Assembly: GCA_019843655.1 (NCBI GenBank)
Contig: JACDQD010000003.1
Location: forward strand, 2,854,925 to 2,918,924
DNA from: Lethocerus indicus
Taxonomy: Eukaryota; Arthropoda; Insecta; Hemiptera; Belostomatidae
Length of the DNA: 64,000 nt
Direction of reading: 5' to 3'
Part shown: in pieces, positions 47,736-60,091 of the stretch
Position numbering within the stretch: position 1 is the stretch's first letter
Layout of the letters: every line of letters begins with the position of its first letter
Made by a program: the position numbers and the translations under genes
The notes under the pieces: generated by a model
Databases searched by the model: none
What the model was told of the DNA's origin: nothing
Seen by the model: only the letters and a program-made list of their open reading frames with translations

Positions 47736-48064
47736 GTAAAATCGCTAGTGGTCGGGTTTATTTGAAAATTTCCGGAGTCCCGCACTACGAACGAACATTC
47801 GGATATGGCTGTGGGGGACGGTGGGCATTTTAAGCCCAAGTTTCGCCTTTAAGCTGAACTTTGCCCGAATTGAGCCTAGTTGGGCGATGTGATTCGGGGT
47901 GGTGGTGTTTTGAAGTTTATATTCCTACTTTAAACTGTATCTGGCTATGTCTTCGGCCAAGCGGCTTAGGACGGGGTCGTCGAAAAATCATCCTAAGAAA
48001 CATACGGTCGGTTTTACGCGTGCGCCTCTAAAATATCGTCACTGTCAAGTTCAAGTATTTTTTC

Positions 48065-48115
48065 AGATGTCAGGATGTCTTAAGGATGATTTATCCTTAA
48101 ATTGTTGAGACATCT
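48065..48115. repeat. Two-tier hairpin, 51 nt
   Basis: Outer stem AGATGTC/GACATCT and inner stem TTAAGGAT/ATCCTTAA, with a 5-nt loop GATTT and a symmetric 8x8 internal loop. Both stems are perfect. It is smaller than a usual pre-miRNA. No transcript evidence is available. Confidence 0.5.
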
Positions 48116-48463
48116 CTGTTACCAAAACATTTTTGGTCCCAAATCCGGAAACATTAAAGCCATTAAAGGTCGGAAGATGATATGAGGGTCATCGAATGTT
48201 TGGAATATCAACACTGTTGCGATCTTCCCATTTCCACTCGCTTATTTAGTATCATGCTAAAACAGACAGCTCGTCTGAAGATTACTTCTGTAACACTATT
48301 TTTTATTTAAAACGCCTTGAAATGACGCCTGCCACATATTTCCGATCGTTCAAAAACAAAATCTAATGTCGTATATATTTACAATTTAAAATTAGACTAT
48401 AAAAATAATTTGAGGCAATTCTCGCGATCCCCCGTCTCCACTGGCTGGTTTGTTCTTTTGCCG

Positions 48464-48492
48464 GACCGGTTTCGGCCGCTGGACACCTTCAG
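48464..48492 (-). repeat. CTGAAGGTG...CCGAAACCGGTC dispersed motif, good copy
   Basis: On the minus strand: CTGAAGGTGTCC, AGC, GGCCGAAACCGGTC. Both conserved blocks are kept with one change (G for A) in the first. Sequence upstream on that strand, CAAGCTA, is similar to GCTA before the 16.9-kb copy. Confidence 0.5.
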
Positions 48493-51400
48493 TAGCTTGT
48501 CACTGAGCCATATCAGTACAGGGACACTCTCAACAATGTCACAACTGCCCATACTTTGTTGACGCAGCGATGCTAACAGCCGAAACCGTCCCAGGGCCAG
48601 GACCATATGGGCGGGCGGAGACGGAAGATCTGAAGAGTGAAAATATCGAATTCTTTCTTGGTTCACTCTTTCGAGACTTTTTCCCAGAGGACGGTCTAGT
48701 ATAAAATGATAAATTTCCATTATCGCGGTCGCCAATGTCAACTGGCCATTGTTGCCAATTGGGCATTAAAACCGGTTTCTTAACTCGTTTGAAACGATAT
48801 ATAAAATGGCCTTGCCGTAATAATTTTTTTGCCCCTTTTCGCCCCTCCGGGAGTCCGTTTAGACGGTAGGCGGGCGGCGGTATCCGGCCGTTGGGGTCAG
48901 CGGTCATTCTCGCGCACTTTATCTCTCCCCCGTATGTGTTTGTTTGGCTCTGTTGAAGGCGGTTACGTCAGTATTTCATAACCGAGATTTATCCTGTGTT
49001 TATACTCGCCAGTTTAAAGATCTAATCCTATTTTGCACGCTGCCGTTAGAAAACAAGAATCGTAAGGGTTTCCGCTGTCGTAGTGAAAACTTAACCGAGA
49101 CTGATTATTGGCCTACTCGTGTTGGGAATTGAACTTTTACTGTGGTTCGTGTTACCGATGGTATCGGATTATTGTATGGAACTGAAATACGATCTGCACA
49201 AGGTAAGATCTAAAATAGCGTTAACAGTATCACTAGTTTACAGGGCCAATTTAAATTAATTACATTTCCACAAATCCAGCTAATTTGTATTCCAGGAGTC
49301 ATTCTGCCGACGTATTTACAGAAAATTTTAATATTTTGTATTTGTTTATCACAAAAGTATGACAGCATTTGGATCGATTTTCTTGCTCTTCGTTGAACAT
49401 CAATAAAAAACGACCCTCGTGGCCTCATATTTTTATTATTTGTTCCGTCTTGATAATGAGCTGGATTCTTAAATTGTTGAAAGATATTTAAAAATAGTAT
49501 AATTGGATTTGCGTCCGCGTAACGACAAGACAACTATAAAGTTTCCGGGCCAAGGTTGGAGTTATATTCGACTCGTGCAACCTCTTGACCAAAGACAGCG
49601 TGAGTTAAATATAACTCGGGCACGGAGTTCAAAGTGATGGACTGCCGACCGGCACCACTGTCGCTGCACTCTTCCTCTCAGTTTATTGTCCGGTACAGTA
49701 GTGACATTGAGCGTTTTTTTTTTTTTTAAAACGGGGATTGGTTGCGTACAGATACTGCCTGTAACGACAGTAACAGCGACGGCAGAGTTCTTCGTTGGCC
49801 ACCCCCGTCACTGTATGACGATGCAAGAAGCGGGAACACATTTAGGATGATCGCTAGAGTGATGAACCTAAATAACATTAGTTGATAAAAACAATCTCAA
49901 TTCGATAAAAGCATCGAAACCTCGTGTATACGGCGTTCGAAACAGCTATTATAGTACCAGTCACTCTGACCCGATATCCTTAACGGTTACGATCACGCGT
50001 AACGTACTGAGCTCACGTAAGGCGCAGTAATCGCCATTTCAATTTGCGTTTCTTTCGATCGATCCTGAATACTGAATTCGATAGGACATCACTATATCAC
50101 CCGATATAACCAGAAATGAATCTTATCTTAACAGCTGTTAAGGCAGATATTTGGGTCGTAATCTCCAGTAAATAGTATGTATCCAAAATTAATTTTCGGC
50201 GTACAATAGGTACATATTTTTTAACGGTTACCGAATAAAACCCCCCGTAGGTTGGCGTTGAAGATTATTTGAGCGCAAAATAATCTCGATGTCCAATTTT
50301 AGGGAAATTAATTTTAGACACTTTGGACTACCCTTCCGTTGGAAAACCTGCCGGCTTCAAACTTCTGAAAGTTATTAAGCTTCAAACTTAAAACTGCCAA
50401 TCGCATGCAGACGTAAACTTTGTGTTGCAGATTGGAATCTGTAATAAAATACAATTATTATTAAAGCAAACGGGGGTCGATATTCCAATTTGTATTAAAA
50501 TTTCCAGTAAATTTTGATTGCGCGGTCGCATGTTATATTCCGTATATTCGGCACAGATATTGATTTATTCACGTGTAATTGAATAGTACTGGGACGATTA
50601 TACGCGACGGTTTATTATTAACTGGTCATAACCAGTTTGTTGTAAACAGTGTTTTTTCTGTCGGTACTTTTTATCTAATACGTATTTGACTATCGCTATT
50701 GCGCTCGATGTAACCTTCGAATTATTGCGCTTTTTTTTAATTATGTAAATGTATAAAAGGAAATGCAAAACTGAGGTTATTCTGCTTATTAGATGGGTCC
50801 GAATGTAGGTCAACCGGTCAGTCCGGGGCAGTATCTATCGCCACTTTGTTTATCTTGATGTCCGGCATCGAGGAACGTTTTCCCGGGAAATTGCGACAAT
50901 TTTGCCCCCTCCGGCGGAAAATAGAAAATTTTCGCCTTCTCTGGGCTCGGGTGTTGCGGCGCGGGAACCCTAGCGCCCGTGCACGTCTGTTGCCGTTGTA
51001 ATTAGCTGCGAAAATAGAGCCGGGAGCTGGCGCCGATGTTTATCGGTGAAAAATATTTCCCAGAAGACTCGGCCGCCGTTCTCATCCCAGTGAATTTTCA
51101 GCTTCCACTTCCTCGAGTCTCCGCCGCGCCGAATGTCCCCCGGAATTACTGTTCCTGTACGTAATTGCAGTTGTTCAGAAATTGCTTGACCCAGATAGAA
51201 ATTTCGCGGCGACGCCTTCAGGAAAGAGCGTTGTTATTCCGGCCTAAACATATCAGCGGAAAGGTACGGAAAAAGGATCCGCTATAATTGTCAAACATTT
51301 TATTAGACGTCGACATTTCAAGAAGTACCGAAACGAAAACTGCAACCGCTGAAGTTCCACCGTGCCGTGCGAGATATGTTCGAATTTGCTGAAACTGTGT

Positions 51401-51964
51401 GGGCTAAAATGGAACCTAATTAGGATCGAATAAACCGCTTAATTGTATGCCTTTCGTTTATTTCAACATCCAACTGGGGATTGGAATGCCCACGCTCTAG
51501 TCGATCCAATGTTTTTACCTTTATCGTGTACTTCGGGCTAATTTGAAAATTGAAAAGAATACGTTTTGTTTGGAGTTCTGCGAGAGGCGGTTGCAGTAAG
51601 GTCCCAATTATCGGTAGCACTCGGTGTCGGTTGTCAACAATGTATGTTTATCTATACTGAAAATCCGGTAAACGTTACGCCTTAAATAATACTGATGCAG
51701 CAGCGACGGACGCATTACTGACGGAATGCTACTGGCGATGGCAACGGGCCAAAACCGGGGGCTGGCACGGTACCAAATCGGCGAGCGGAGAAAGATGATC
51801 GTACGTTTCCGCAACAATTATTTAATTGTGTCGGAAGAAAATATATAATTTCAACCGCCCGGATAGAGCTCTGAATCTGATCTTTATCCTGTCTCCCGAA
51901 CGCCCAAGGAAGTTAGGCCGTTGGCAGCTCTAGCTTAAACTCGATTTCCATATTGGTCAGGGTG

Positions 51965-51985
51965 TGCAGGTGGTGACCACCTGCA
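51965..51985. promoter_or_regulatory. Perfect palindrome of two CACCTG E2-boxes
   Basis: TGCAGGTGGT-G-ACCACCTGCA. The two CAGGTG/CACCTG boxes are inverted, with five bases between the hexamers. CAGGTG is the core of Snail, Scratch and ZEB zinc-finger repressors and of some bHLH dimers, and ZEB factors prefer paired boxes. Function is inferred. Confidence 0.5.
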
Positions 51986-52003
51986 GGAAACCAGACAGAC
52001 CCT

Positions 52004-52057
52004 CTTCCTGTCGTCCCGTAACTTTCAGATGAGGCCTACACCGGCCTCTACAGGAAG
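52004..52057. repeat. Nested inverted repeats next to E2-box palindrome
   Basis: Outer arms CTTCCTGT (52004-52011) and ACAGGAAG (52050-52057) enclose the inner hairpin GAGGCC-TACACC-GGCCTC (52031-52048). CTTCC/GGAAG is also an ETS-type core, so each outer arm carries one. All arms are perfect. Confidence 0.5.
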
Positions 52058-54772
52058 CTGGTATAATTTAATTTCACGCACCGCCACCGGATATATGAAG
52101 TTATCTTATCGCCAGGCTCTTAACGAGCTCCTTTATTAAAAAAAAAAAGAAAAAAGAAGTTGCATCTGCTCAGTAATAGCAACTTTGAGGAAAACATAAT
52201 TTAGTCGGTCGGAAGAGAGCAGCAACAATGAATGTTATAAATAACAAATGATTCCCGACAATTAATACGACTACATCCGTTTAGTTTATTCTCAGCATTT
52301 TTGCATTCTCGTCGATAAGGCAAGCCAGAGATTACGGGAAACTGAATGAGTTGCAATACGAGCTGAAAAAAAAGGTACGAATGCGTCTTTAATTCACCGG
52401 CGGTTTCCTTTAGCTTTACTACAACAGTTATTAAAACGTTGTTTTTTCTGGTTTTCTGGAACCGGAACGCTAAGCTGAAAAAATAATAATAGAAAAAAAA
52501 ACCCCGCAGCGAGGTCTGAAAATGGAATGGCCGTCGTTAACCGCGTGTGACTGCATTTTTCGGTTCGCTAAAGTTGAATTGCCCGTTTCTGTTATACTTG
52601 GTTAGTTTTCTCGAACCGGTCAGCTTTTCTTTTATTAATTTATATCTCGAGGAAATATTTTTTCGGGACGGGGGTAACTCCGAGCTGATAAACTGCCCAA
52701 TATTTTCTTTTTCCCGACGCCGCTCGAACAGCTGATAGAAATATCGTCGGCGAGGGAAATTTTTGAGCCTTTGCCCCGATCAGATTTATTAATTTTATTT
52801 TTTGGCCCGTTCCTCGACATTTACTGAAAAATACTTGTAAATTGTAATTTGTCACTGTACCAGTAGCTACGAGCGAGCGGTGGGGTAAATTAAAAAAAAA
52901 AATATATTAAATAGATAAACGAGAGTTTATAAAGTGGCAGGTGGTCGAGAGCCGGCCCACACGCTTTCTATTTTTCATTTTCCGCTGACCGAGTGAATTA
53001 ACCCGGGCGAAACTGAAACGAAGGCCGCCGGATCGCTTATATCCATCCTTGCAGTTGAGCCTTGTTATCTCGTTATTAAATGCCGAGCCTAAATTGATCT
53101 TTATTTTCAATTGTCTATTATGGAAATGGCTAAATTAGCTGCGAGCCTCCGCTCAATCTGGCTCGACTAACGTCTCTTCTACTGAATCCAGTCCATTTTC
53201 CAGTATAATAGACGTTGTTCCTATCTTATCGCGCCTATTACGCCGGCAGTAAAGCAGCATGCGATCGAGGAATGTCGGCAGGAAAAACTCTTTTTCGCGT
53301 GGAATGACGCTAAATGGGAAAGACGGTGCAATTTTCATTATCAATTTCAACGGTGAAATTTCACTAATATGTCTGAAAGCGAGGATAATCTCAAAACGGC
53401 GCTTCGGAACCGGAAGTTCCCTCGTCTCTATTTCAGGGACCTTCAGCGTACGTTATATCTGTCTGTAGTTTTTTCTGCGAATTTCTTTGCGAAATCTCTC
53501 AAGAATTTTCAGATTCCTTTTGGCCCCAACCCTATTTCTATTGTGTATCCTCTCTTGTCGGTACCTTGAAGTACACCAATCTAAACAGCGGAAACCCCCG
53601 CAGTTTGCTCTTAGAGATGTTTCAGAGTTTCCTGGTGCAATTTGAAAGGTTTGCTCAGCACAGTGATTAATGGATCACTGAAACAGGGATCGGTATGTTT
53701 ACATTGTACATTGGATTTCTGTTTTTTTTTTTTATTTCTCATATTAAAAATTGTACAGAGCTCTTCTAATATATACAGACCGTTTTTAGTCACAAACATT
53801 GTTTTAGGGAATTTCATTGTACCATTTCGTTCATATTATAAATAAAGCGTAATAAACAGATATACATTTATTACCCCTCCCCCTAACTGAAAAATAAGTG
53901 TGATTTTCTGTCTCCTCATTTTTGTGTAAGAAGCTACCAATCTGTTGAATAATTTACATCATCCAAAAAGTTCAAGTAGGTCCCCAGATGTTTAAAAACA
54001 TTGACATTTGATGAATTATATTGATAATTATACACAAGCTTATTTTAGTAGAGATCAGACCATAGGTCTGGTATTATGACAAGGTGAAGGAGGAATACCT
54101 TTGTTCGCATTCTCACAAGTGTCATGTTCCGATTCCTCCAGTTTGTTGTTTAGTCCGGGAGTGAAACCGGTTTCGGCCGATGTCGGTTCCCAACTCCTGG
54201 CGTTCGTTACAGCGAACTGTATCAGTTCGCCAATAGTCGATCGAACAGCCTATTTCCACTATCGCCTGTTATCAGTGCGATAGCAAATTTTATAGATATG
54301 CTTTGCACAACTAGGGGGGAAAAGACAGATGATCACACGTTTGAGATTGCTCTCCGACTTCTCGAGGAACCCTTCAATGAAGTTTCAAAATTTCTTTTTG
54401 TATCGACGTCTATAAATCTAGCCTTGAAATAGGTTCGAATTGTAACACATTAGATTTCTGACAATAAACGACATTAAATAACTGAATATACCTATGTGTT
54501 TATTAAATCTTAAAGAAACCCCTGATCACTGTCCCTTTTAATAGTCCTCTAATTTTTGATATTACGGTAAGATATTTTATCATAAAATTCAGAAATTATA
54601 ATTAAAGGGTATACTATCGACACAACAATTGCTCTTGTAGTGTTTGGTTGCACGGATAAAAGTAGCACAATGTATTGCAGGGTTTTGTTTTCTCAGAGTT
54701 TCATTATGCTGGGAAACCTAGATTCGCATGAAACTTCGTGTAATGGCTAGAAAATGTTTGAAATTAGTTCAA
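52058..54772. other. No gene seen
   Basis: An acceptor-like CAAGTATTTTTCAG on the minus strand (ends near 52823) is followed by an ATG-started 61-codon frame with no recognised domain, which I do not call. CAGTGAT-TAATGG-ATCACTG is a perfect small hairpin at 53661-53680. A partial motif, AACCGGTTTCGGCCG, lies at 54165-54179. Confidence 0.45.
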
Positions 54773-54914
54773 AGTATGAAAGCAAAATTTTCACTGATGC
54801 CGTCCATGTAAAAAATACATAAACCTACTGTAAAAATCGGTTTTACTCGACATGTAGGCGAAATGGGACAGATCTGTTCTGGTTGTCTTGTGTGAAAGTT
54901 TTGCTTTCAATACT
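54773..54914. repeat. 142-nt inverted-repeat unit
   Basis: The left arm AGTATGAAAGCAAAATTTTCAC (54773-54794) and the right arm, whose complement reads AGTATTGAAAGCAAAACTTTCAC (54892-54914), differ by one inserted base and one substitution. A related single arm lies at 24753-24781 (GTATGTGAGCAAAACTTTCACTGAT). Short size, near-identical ends and a scattered relative suggest a MITE-like element. No clear target duplication is visible. Confidence 0.4.
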
Positions 54915-56560
54915 AACCGGTTCTTTAAACTTTACTTCCGAACTAATCTATTAGTCTTCATCGCGGGCCCATCCCTGCTGCTTTCCCCGCGAATTTTCGT
55001 AAGAGATACCAGTAGCAGCAGTATTCCTATTCGGAAGCTAGAATCTAAATTCTCGAAGAGGAATCGGCTGAATGTGCGGGCCGTTAGTTCCGTCCGAACT
55101 CTGTTAAAATTCTAATTGCTCCAATAATCGGCTGGGAATCTCGGCCGGCATCGAGTAAATATATTTAGCACGTCAGTCTTGTTGCGGATTGGAGTGTCGG
55201 GGCCCGACAGTAGAGAAGGGGGCCCCTCCCCGAGGCCTGTTTAATTATTAATGAATCCTATACTGTACCCCTCTTGCTCCCTTCAATTATTTCAACCTAC
55301 TGGACCCTAGTTATTATCGTTTTATCCAAATTGCGCCACCCTGCGAACTGTACGGGATATTTCATTTGAAAATTATATATCTCTTATTATATATTTTTTC
55401 ATTCGCAACAACTCCCGAAATTGTTATACAATAATTTGGACGACAATATTGGTCGGGAAAATATCCGGTGACATTTTTAATGAACCCGAATTTTTTTCAA
55501 ACTGGCGGTTTATTCAGGCAAAATGGATTACAGAAATTGTCGGTCTCGCAGTGCTCGGCGGGAATAAAACTTGTACCGCTGGGAGAGAAATGGATACATC
55601 ACTCAGTTTCGAAATCTCACAAAATATAACGATTTTAACAACACTAGTTATTATTAGAACTTTTAATTATGAAACAAACTTCAGTCTTACCCATTTTTAG
55701 TTGATCTAAATTTAAGTGTTTGGATATGCTAAATTTTACGCCTTTAACTCTTTAATATAGCTAATATTTATTTATTATTGTTTATGAAGATATATCTTAT
55801 TTTATCTAGTACTAAATTCCCTTAGTAAAGAAACATAGAAAGAAGCTCGTTAGATATTCTTGTAGTTAGGATTATTCCGACATTGCCTCGAATGGACGCC
55901 ACGGTCAGTGACGCCTTCGCCTTTCGACATGATTGAGCTAGCGCAAATATAGAGAAAAAGTTAATTTGTCCCCGATTGGTAACGGTTTTCTGTTGGAGGT
56001 CTCAATTGGAAGTAATTCGGAAAGCGATAAAACGTTTTACTGTGCTCCGGTGAAATAGGCCATGAAAGGGAGGTTGTTGGGGTGTAGTGGCGCCCCAAAG
56101 ACACTAGCTCTTCGTCCCTCTGTCCCACCGCCATGAGTGTAAACTCAGCGCTCTGCCAGCCCTTCTCTTTAGATTGCTCCGTTTTATTGAAGTGACGAGG
56201 CGAAAATTGAAGCGCCGTTTATATATAATTTATATATCCTCCCGGGCAAGGACATCAAATATTTAATTGGGCTTTTCGATATTAAACTGCTTCTGTGGCT
56301 TCGTCCGCCGGTTTTCCTCTTTTATACCTAGTCCGAGTTACTGAGCAATCACTATTTTCTTAACTTTTTTATGTTTTGGTTATTGGGGCGCCTTCGTTTT
56401 CGTTCGGAAAGCTGGACTCGTTAGAAGCACAGCCTAATGGCGTGACGGCGGTTTAAAAATTGAGAGGGTAAAATTTATTGCCCGAAGAATTTATAACCGG
56501 GTAGTGTATCGCGATTATTGCGGCGGAACAGACAAAAAAAAATCACGAAATATTACAACC
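54915..56560. other. No gene seen
   Basis: Ordinary AT-leaning sequence, CG-richer near 55140-55230 and 56080-56180. No splice-site pair with an open frame stands out. Confidence 0.5.
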
Positions 56561-56850
56561 CGTTTATATTCATCGGCCTGGTTAGGTCCCCCCTCCCCCC
56601 GAGTAATTGTCAGCGTGTCAAGGGGCGAGGGAGGCACGGGAAGGGACGGGAGGGCGGCGGGTGGATTTAGGGCAGCATCGATCGGAATGCTGTAACGGAG
56701 CGGACGGCGAAGATGTAGGCGTAATAGCGGGGGCTGAAAGTATGGGGAATTAGGCCGGCGTGGAGGCGGTGACTGAGGGAGTCCTAACCCCCTTGGGGGG
56801 GCCCCCCGGGGTGAGTGTACCCCGGGGCACAGGACCACAGTTATGTGAGC
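56561..56850. promoter_or_regulatory. GC-rich patch with 9-bp GC hairpin
   Basis: G/C-run-rich sequence. CCCCGGGGT-GAGTGT-ACCCCGGGG (56804-56827) is a perfect stem that happens to contain GTGAGT, so any donor there would be masked in RNA. Open frames on both strands (116 codons from an ATG on the minus strand) are proline-rich and unrecognised, as expected of GC-rich DNA. Confidence 0.25.
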
Positions 56851-58079
56851 CCCCCACGGCCCCATTATGTACCTCCGAACACTCAACGCTGCTCCGCCTA
56901 AAGAGAAACATACCTGGAACGACCCTACACCTTACCTTTTTCGATTCTTGTGGAAAGAACGTCTCAGCACGATTTCGAACACTGGTTTTATAGCTAGTGC
57001 TAGATGTATTTTACTTATTATTGTAAATGATTGATTCGTATTAGCGGTCGATTTGAACTGGATCTGTAATTGGGTCGTTTAACCCTTCGGTATGGTTTTT
57101 GTTTCCCTGTCGCAAACCGGTTCACCGACTCGGTTTATAATTATAGGAGAGCGTCATCACGCGTCGGATCTCCCCAAGAAACCGGCCACAGCCCAGAACA
57201 AACTTGAATCTTGAATATGAACCACGTTAATGTTATACCGTTAGTTGCAATGTTTTAGTCAAGAATGCTTTAGTGTAATAGTCTACTGTGGCCAGCTTAA
57301 TTATTAAATATAAGTTAACTTAGAACTTCCTGACTTATCATCTTGCCTGTTTCCTTAAGCGGTAAGTAGGTTTCAAACCGATCCCTAATATCTGTCAACT
57401 CCGTGTTTAAAATATTATCTAATCAGTCTCCGTGGGCCTTTTCGATACCTTCATTGGTCAACATCTTTGATACACTATGAAATAAATTGTCTGCGCAACG
57501 ATAGAACGATTATCATCCCGTACGAGTAAATTAATCTCCGTGTTTACGTAGCGCAATAGAAAAGTAGGTCGCAGGCCATCTGCGCCGGGAAGCGAAAGCA
57601 ATTTCACTCCTCGTTGGGGGCGGGGGGGGGGGAGAAAAATAAACGAAAAACAATTTAGGTAATGAGGCTTCGGTGGCGCCTTTGGCATGACTTATCTGTG
57701 TGAAGCGGGATTTTCCCTGCTGCAATTAAACCCGAGTTTCACAGCCCGGACCGACCACCGAACCCATTTTCAATGCTCTTTGACTCGGAGAGTGACACGT
57801 TTCGCAAAGTTAATTTTCCCCATCCGTTTGAAATGCCGTGCGGACCGAGCGAAAAACATAATGTACCCACGATGCTACGATGCGGTAGATATAAATCTTA
57901 TATATATAAATACCTTATGAATAATATAAATCACACCGACTGTGGATCACACCGAGAAATGCATCTCGCTAAAAAAAATTAGTCGATGAAGCATCATCGG
58001 ATTTTTTCATCCTTTGAGCTATTTACCTATCACTTTCTTTACATTGTCAACATTATAATTTATTACCGATAATGGAATA
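56851..58079. other. No gene seen
   Basis: Donor-like GTAAGTAGG at about 57362 lacks an acceptor partner. G5-C-G10 (about 57616-57632) is a quadruplex-prone run. Confidence 0.5.
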
Positions 58080-58110
58080 CCCTTGAGGACGGCCGTCGAC
58101 CGAAACCGGT
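58080..58110 (+). repeat. CCGAAACCGGT-type dispersed motif, plus-strand copy
   Basis: CCTTGAGGACGGCC, GTCGA, then CCGAAACCGGTT. The 5' block is CTTGAGGACGG rather than CTGAAGATGG. It is the only plus-oriented copy I found. Confidence 0.4.
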
Positions 58111-58229
58111 TCAGGTTGGGACCAAATGTGGTGATGGATATTGATAGCAATGATCGCTGACGCCAGTACAGAATTAAATTAGGTACACTATGTTATTTTG
58201 TGATTAACGCGTTTAATTTCACAATACGG

Positions 58230-58230
<1 letters not shown>

Positions 58231-58283
<53 letters not shown>
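58231..58283. repeat. (TA)n microsatellite
   Basis: About 26 uninterrupted TA units. Confidence 0.92.
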
Positions 58284-58285
<2 letters not shown>

Positions 58286-59612
58286 TTTGAACGGGGAAGC
58301 AAATAAAGCTGTTTCAATAGTGGCGCGGAATTTGAACAATATTCCCCAACTGTGCAACCGTTTGTGCTTTAATGTTCATTTCGAACGGTTCCCGTGTTTG
58401 AATGGCCGTGTAGATTGCGGACCGTTGAGCTCTCGGGTCTCGCCGCTGACGTAACAATGTTCGTAACTGATTAGAAATTAGGTTGAGACTGGTTTCAGAT
58501 CGCTTGTTAACGCCTAGACAAAGGAATCGAGTATTAGCTGCTTTTTTACTGCGGTAAGTGAAAGTTTTACCCAGTGGTGCCGGGCTGATGTAGGCCCCCC
58601 CCCCTCCCTGAACTGGTGCTACTATTTCGTCTGTTTCTGTTGTGACCTCTCTAATTCCTCTTATAGGGGTGAGAAAGCTCCCCTACTTTCGGCTTAGGCT
58701 TCTGGACCTTAAGTTCACCACCATCCTGGATAAGATGATGATTTTTAGACTGAGTACGTTTGTTCAGGGCCCAGGTGGCACTTGGGGCATTATTCCATTC
58801 CATTCACTACCTTACTGGGTTTCTTACCCGGACATGCGGGTTGGTAGGCTCTTCGAACAAATGATAAATAACAAATACTTTAGTTAACACCAACTTGCGG
58901 TGGGATCGCATAATACAGGATTGCCCCGACCCGGAAAACCGGTATTTTTTGTTTCGAAAACACCTTGGCGAGCGCTCCAGTCGAAGGAGTTTCCCTCTGT
59001 GGTCCGTCCGCTTCGGACATTTCGGGACAAAACAAACAAAAACAACTTCAATAGAGATACAGTACTATTCAAGACCTGGTAGAACACATAGAATATCGTA
59101 GACAATATACAGATTTTGGTTAATACATGACTGCCCCAAGAATACGCAATAACGGCATTTTTCAAAAGCATACTCTCGGATACTGCGGCCGGCGAAACAG
59201 GAAAGCGGGGAAAGCTGGACCGTTCTGGAGAATAAGAAGAAAGTGAGCGTAATTTATGCTTAAATAAAAGGAAACGGGCCCCGGACAATAGTTGTGTAGT
59301 GGACGGGTTGTATTGTGTTGGTGGGCGGTTGGAGGGGAATGGATGGATCGTCGTCGGTGTTCGGTGTTTAGGAGCGGCGGCCCCTCGGGGGCTCCCTCTT
59401 ACCCGCTGAAACCGGTTTCTTTGTCGAGAGGGGCCCGGCTCGGACGCCGCCTCAGCTGTTCGTTTCACATCCTTCAACTCTCCAAGATAACCCGAGAGCT
59501 CCGACGTTGAAATAAATACGCGCTGAGTTTACGATAGCGCGAGAAAAACTCAAATCGCCCACGGTGAAATAAAATGAAAGTAGTTCGACTCGAAAAAGTA
59601 CTATAAATCGTA
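58284..59612. other. No supported gene; longest open frame in the window
   Basis: A minus-strand frame (58884-59477, 197 codons) begins at a TTG. Its first in-frame ATG leaves only about the last half. The N-terminal half is Arg/Pro/Ser-rich and the C-terminal half has a hydrophobic stretch (ILSTIFYVFYQVLN). I recognise nothing, and overlapping plus-strand frames exist. A C10 run lies near 58598. Confidence 0.4.
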
Positions 59613-59670
59613 GATTCTCCGGTGACGGACCGAACTTTCCTTCAATTGAAAATCTGAGATCACTAACTCC
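59613..59670 (+). repeat. About 60-bp repeat, copy A
   Basis: Starts GATTCTCCGGTGACGGACCG and ends CACTAACTCC. It matches 59941-60001 and 60092-60150 in the same orientation. Confidence 0.7.
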
Positions 59671-59940
59671 TGTGTACGATTTAGAACTTTTTTGATACGG
59701 GGGAAACTTTTTGAAAGCACCCTGTCACGTGACTAAGTAGTGTCGGATTCTCAAACAAAATTCGTGGTAGCTGGCCACGCGCTCGTAACAAATAAATAAT
59801 TAATCGGTATGTATGCCATAAATCATTTATATCGCCTGGATCACCTGTTTTATTATCTCCACTGCGATTTTCGCTCTCACCAGTTCGCTTAATTGGATAT
59901 CTGCGGATAGTTTCCAGTTGCATCGATTAGAGAGTGGAGC

Positions 59941-60001
59941 GATTCTCCGGTGACAGATCGAATTTTCCTTGAATTGATTATCCGATGTGTTCGTTAACTC
60001 C
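59941..60001 (+). repeat. About 60-bp repeat, copy B
   Basis: GATTCTCCGGTGACAGATCG, then AATTTTCCTTGAATTGA, ending GTTAACTCC. It is preceded by GTGGAGC, which also precedes copy C as TTGGAGC. Confidence 0.7.
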
Positions 60002-60091
60002 AGAGGAGGCGTTGGGCTCGGTAGTTTATTACTGAACGGCGCTTTTCATCGAGAGTGGTTCTTCTCGCCTAGTGGCTTGGCGGTTTGGAGC

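Larger units (their letters stand above)
47736..51964. other. No gene seen; putative intron or intergenic
   Basis: Contains the two-tier hairpin at 48065-48115, a good dispersed-motif copy at 48464-48492 and a duplicated GCTTCAAACTT pair near 50354-50389. A donor-like CACAAG|GTAAGATC at about 49200 follows a weakly exon-like stretch (from the acceptor CGCCAG at 49012), too weak to call. Confidence 0.45.

Noticed and set aside
52635..52823. Minus-strand acceptor followed by an ATG frame of 61 codons
   Set aside because: No donor, no domain, and a Lys/Ser-rich composition expected from AT-rich DNA.
58884..59477. Longest open frame, 197 codons, minus strand
   Set aside because: It starts at TTG, the first ATG is about halfway, there is no known domain, and plus-strand frames overlap it.
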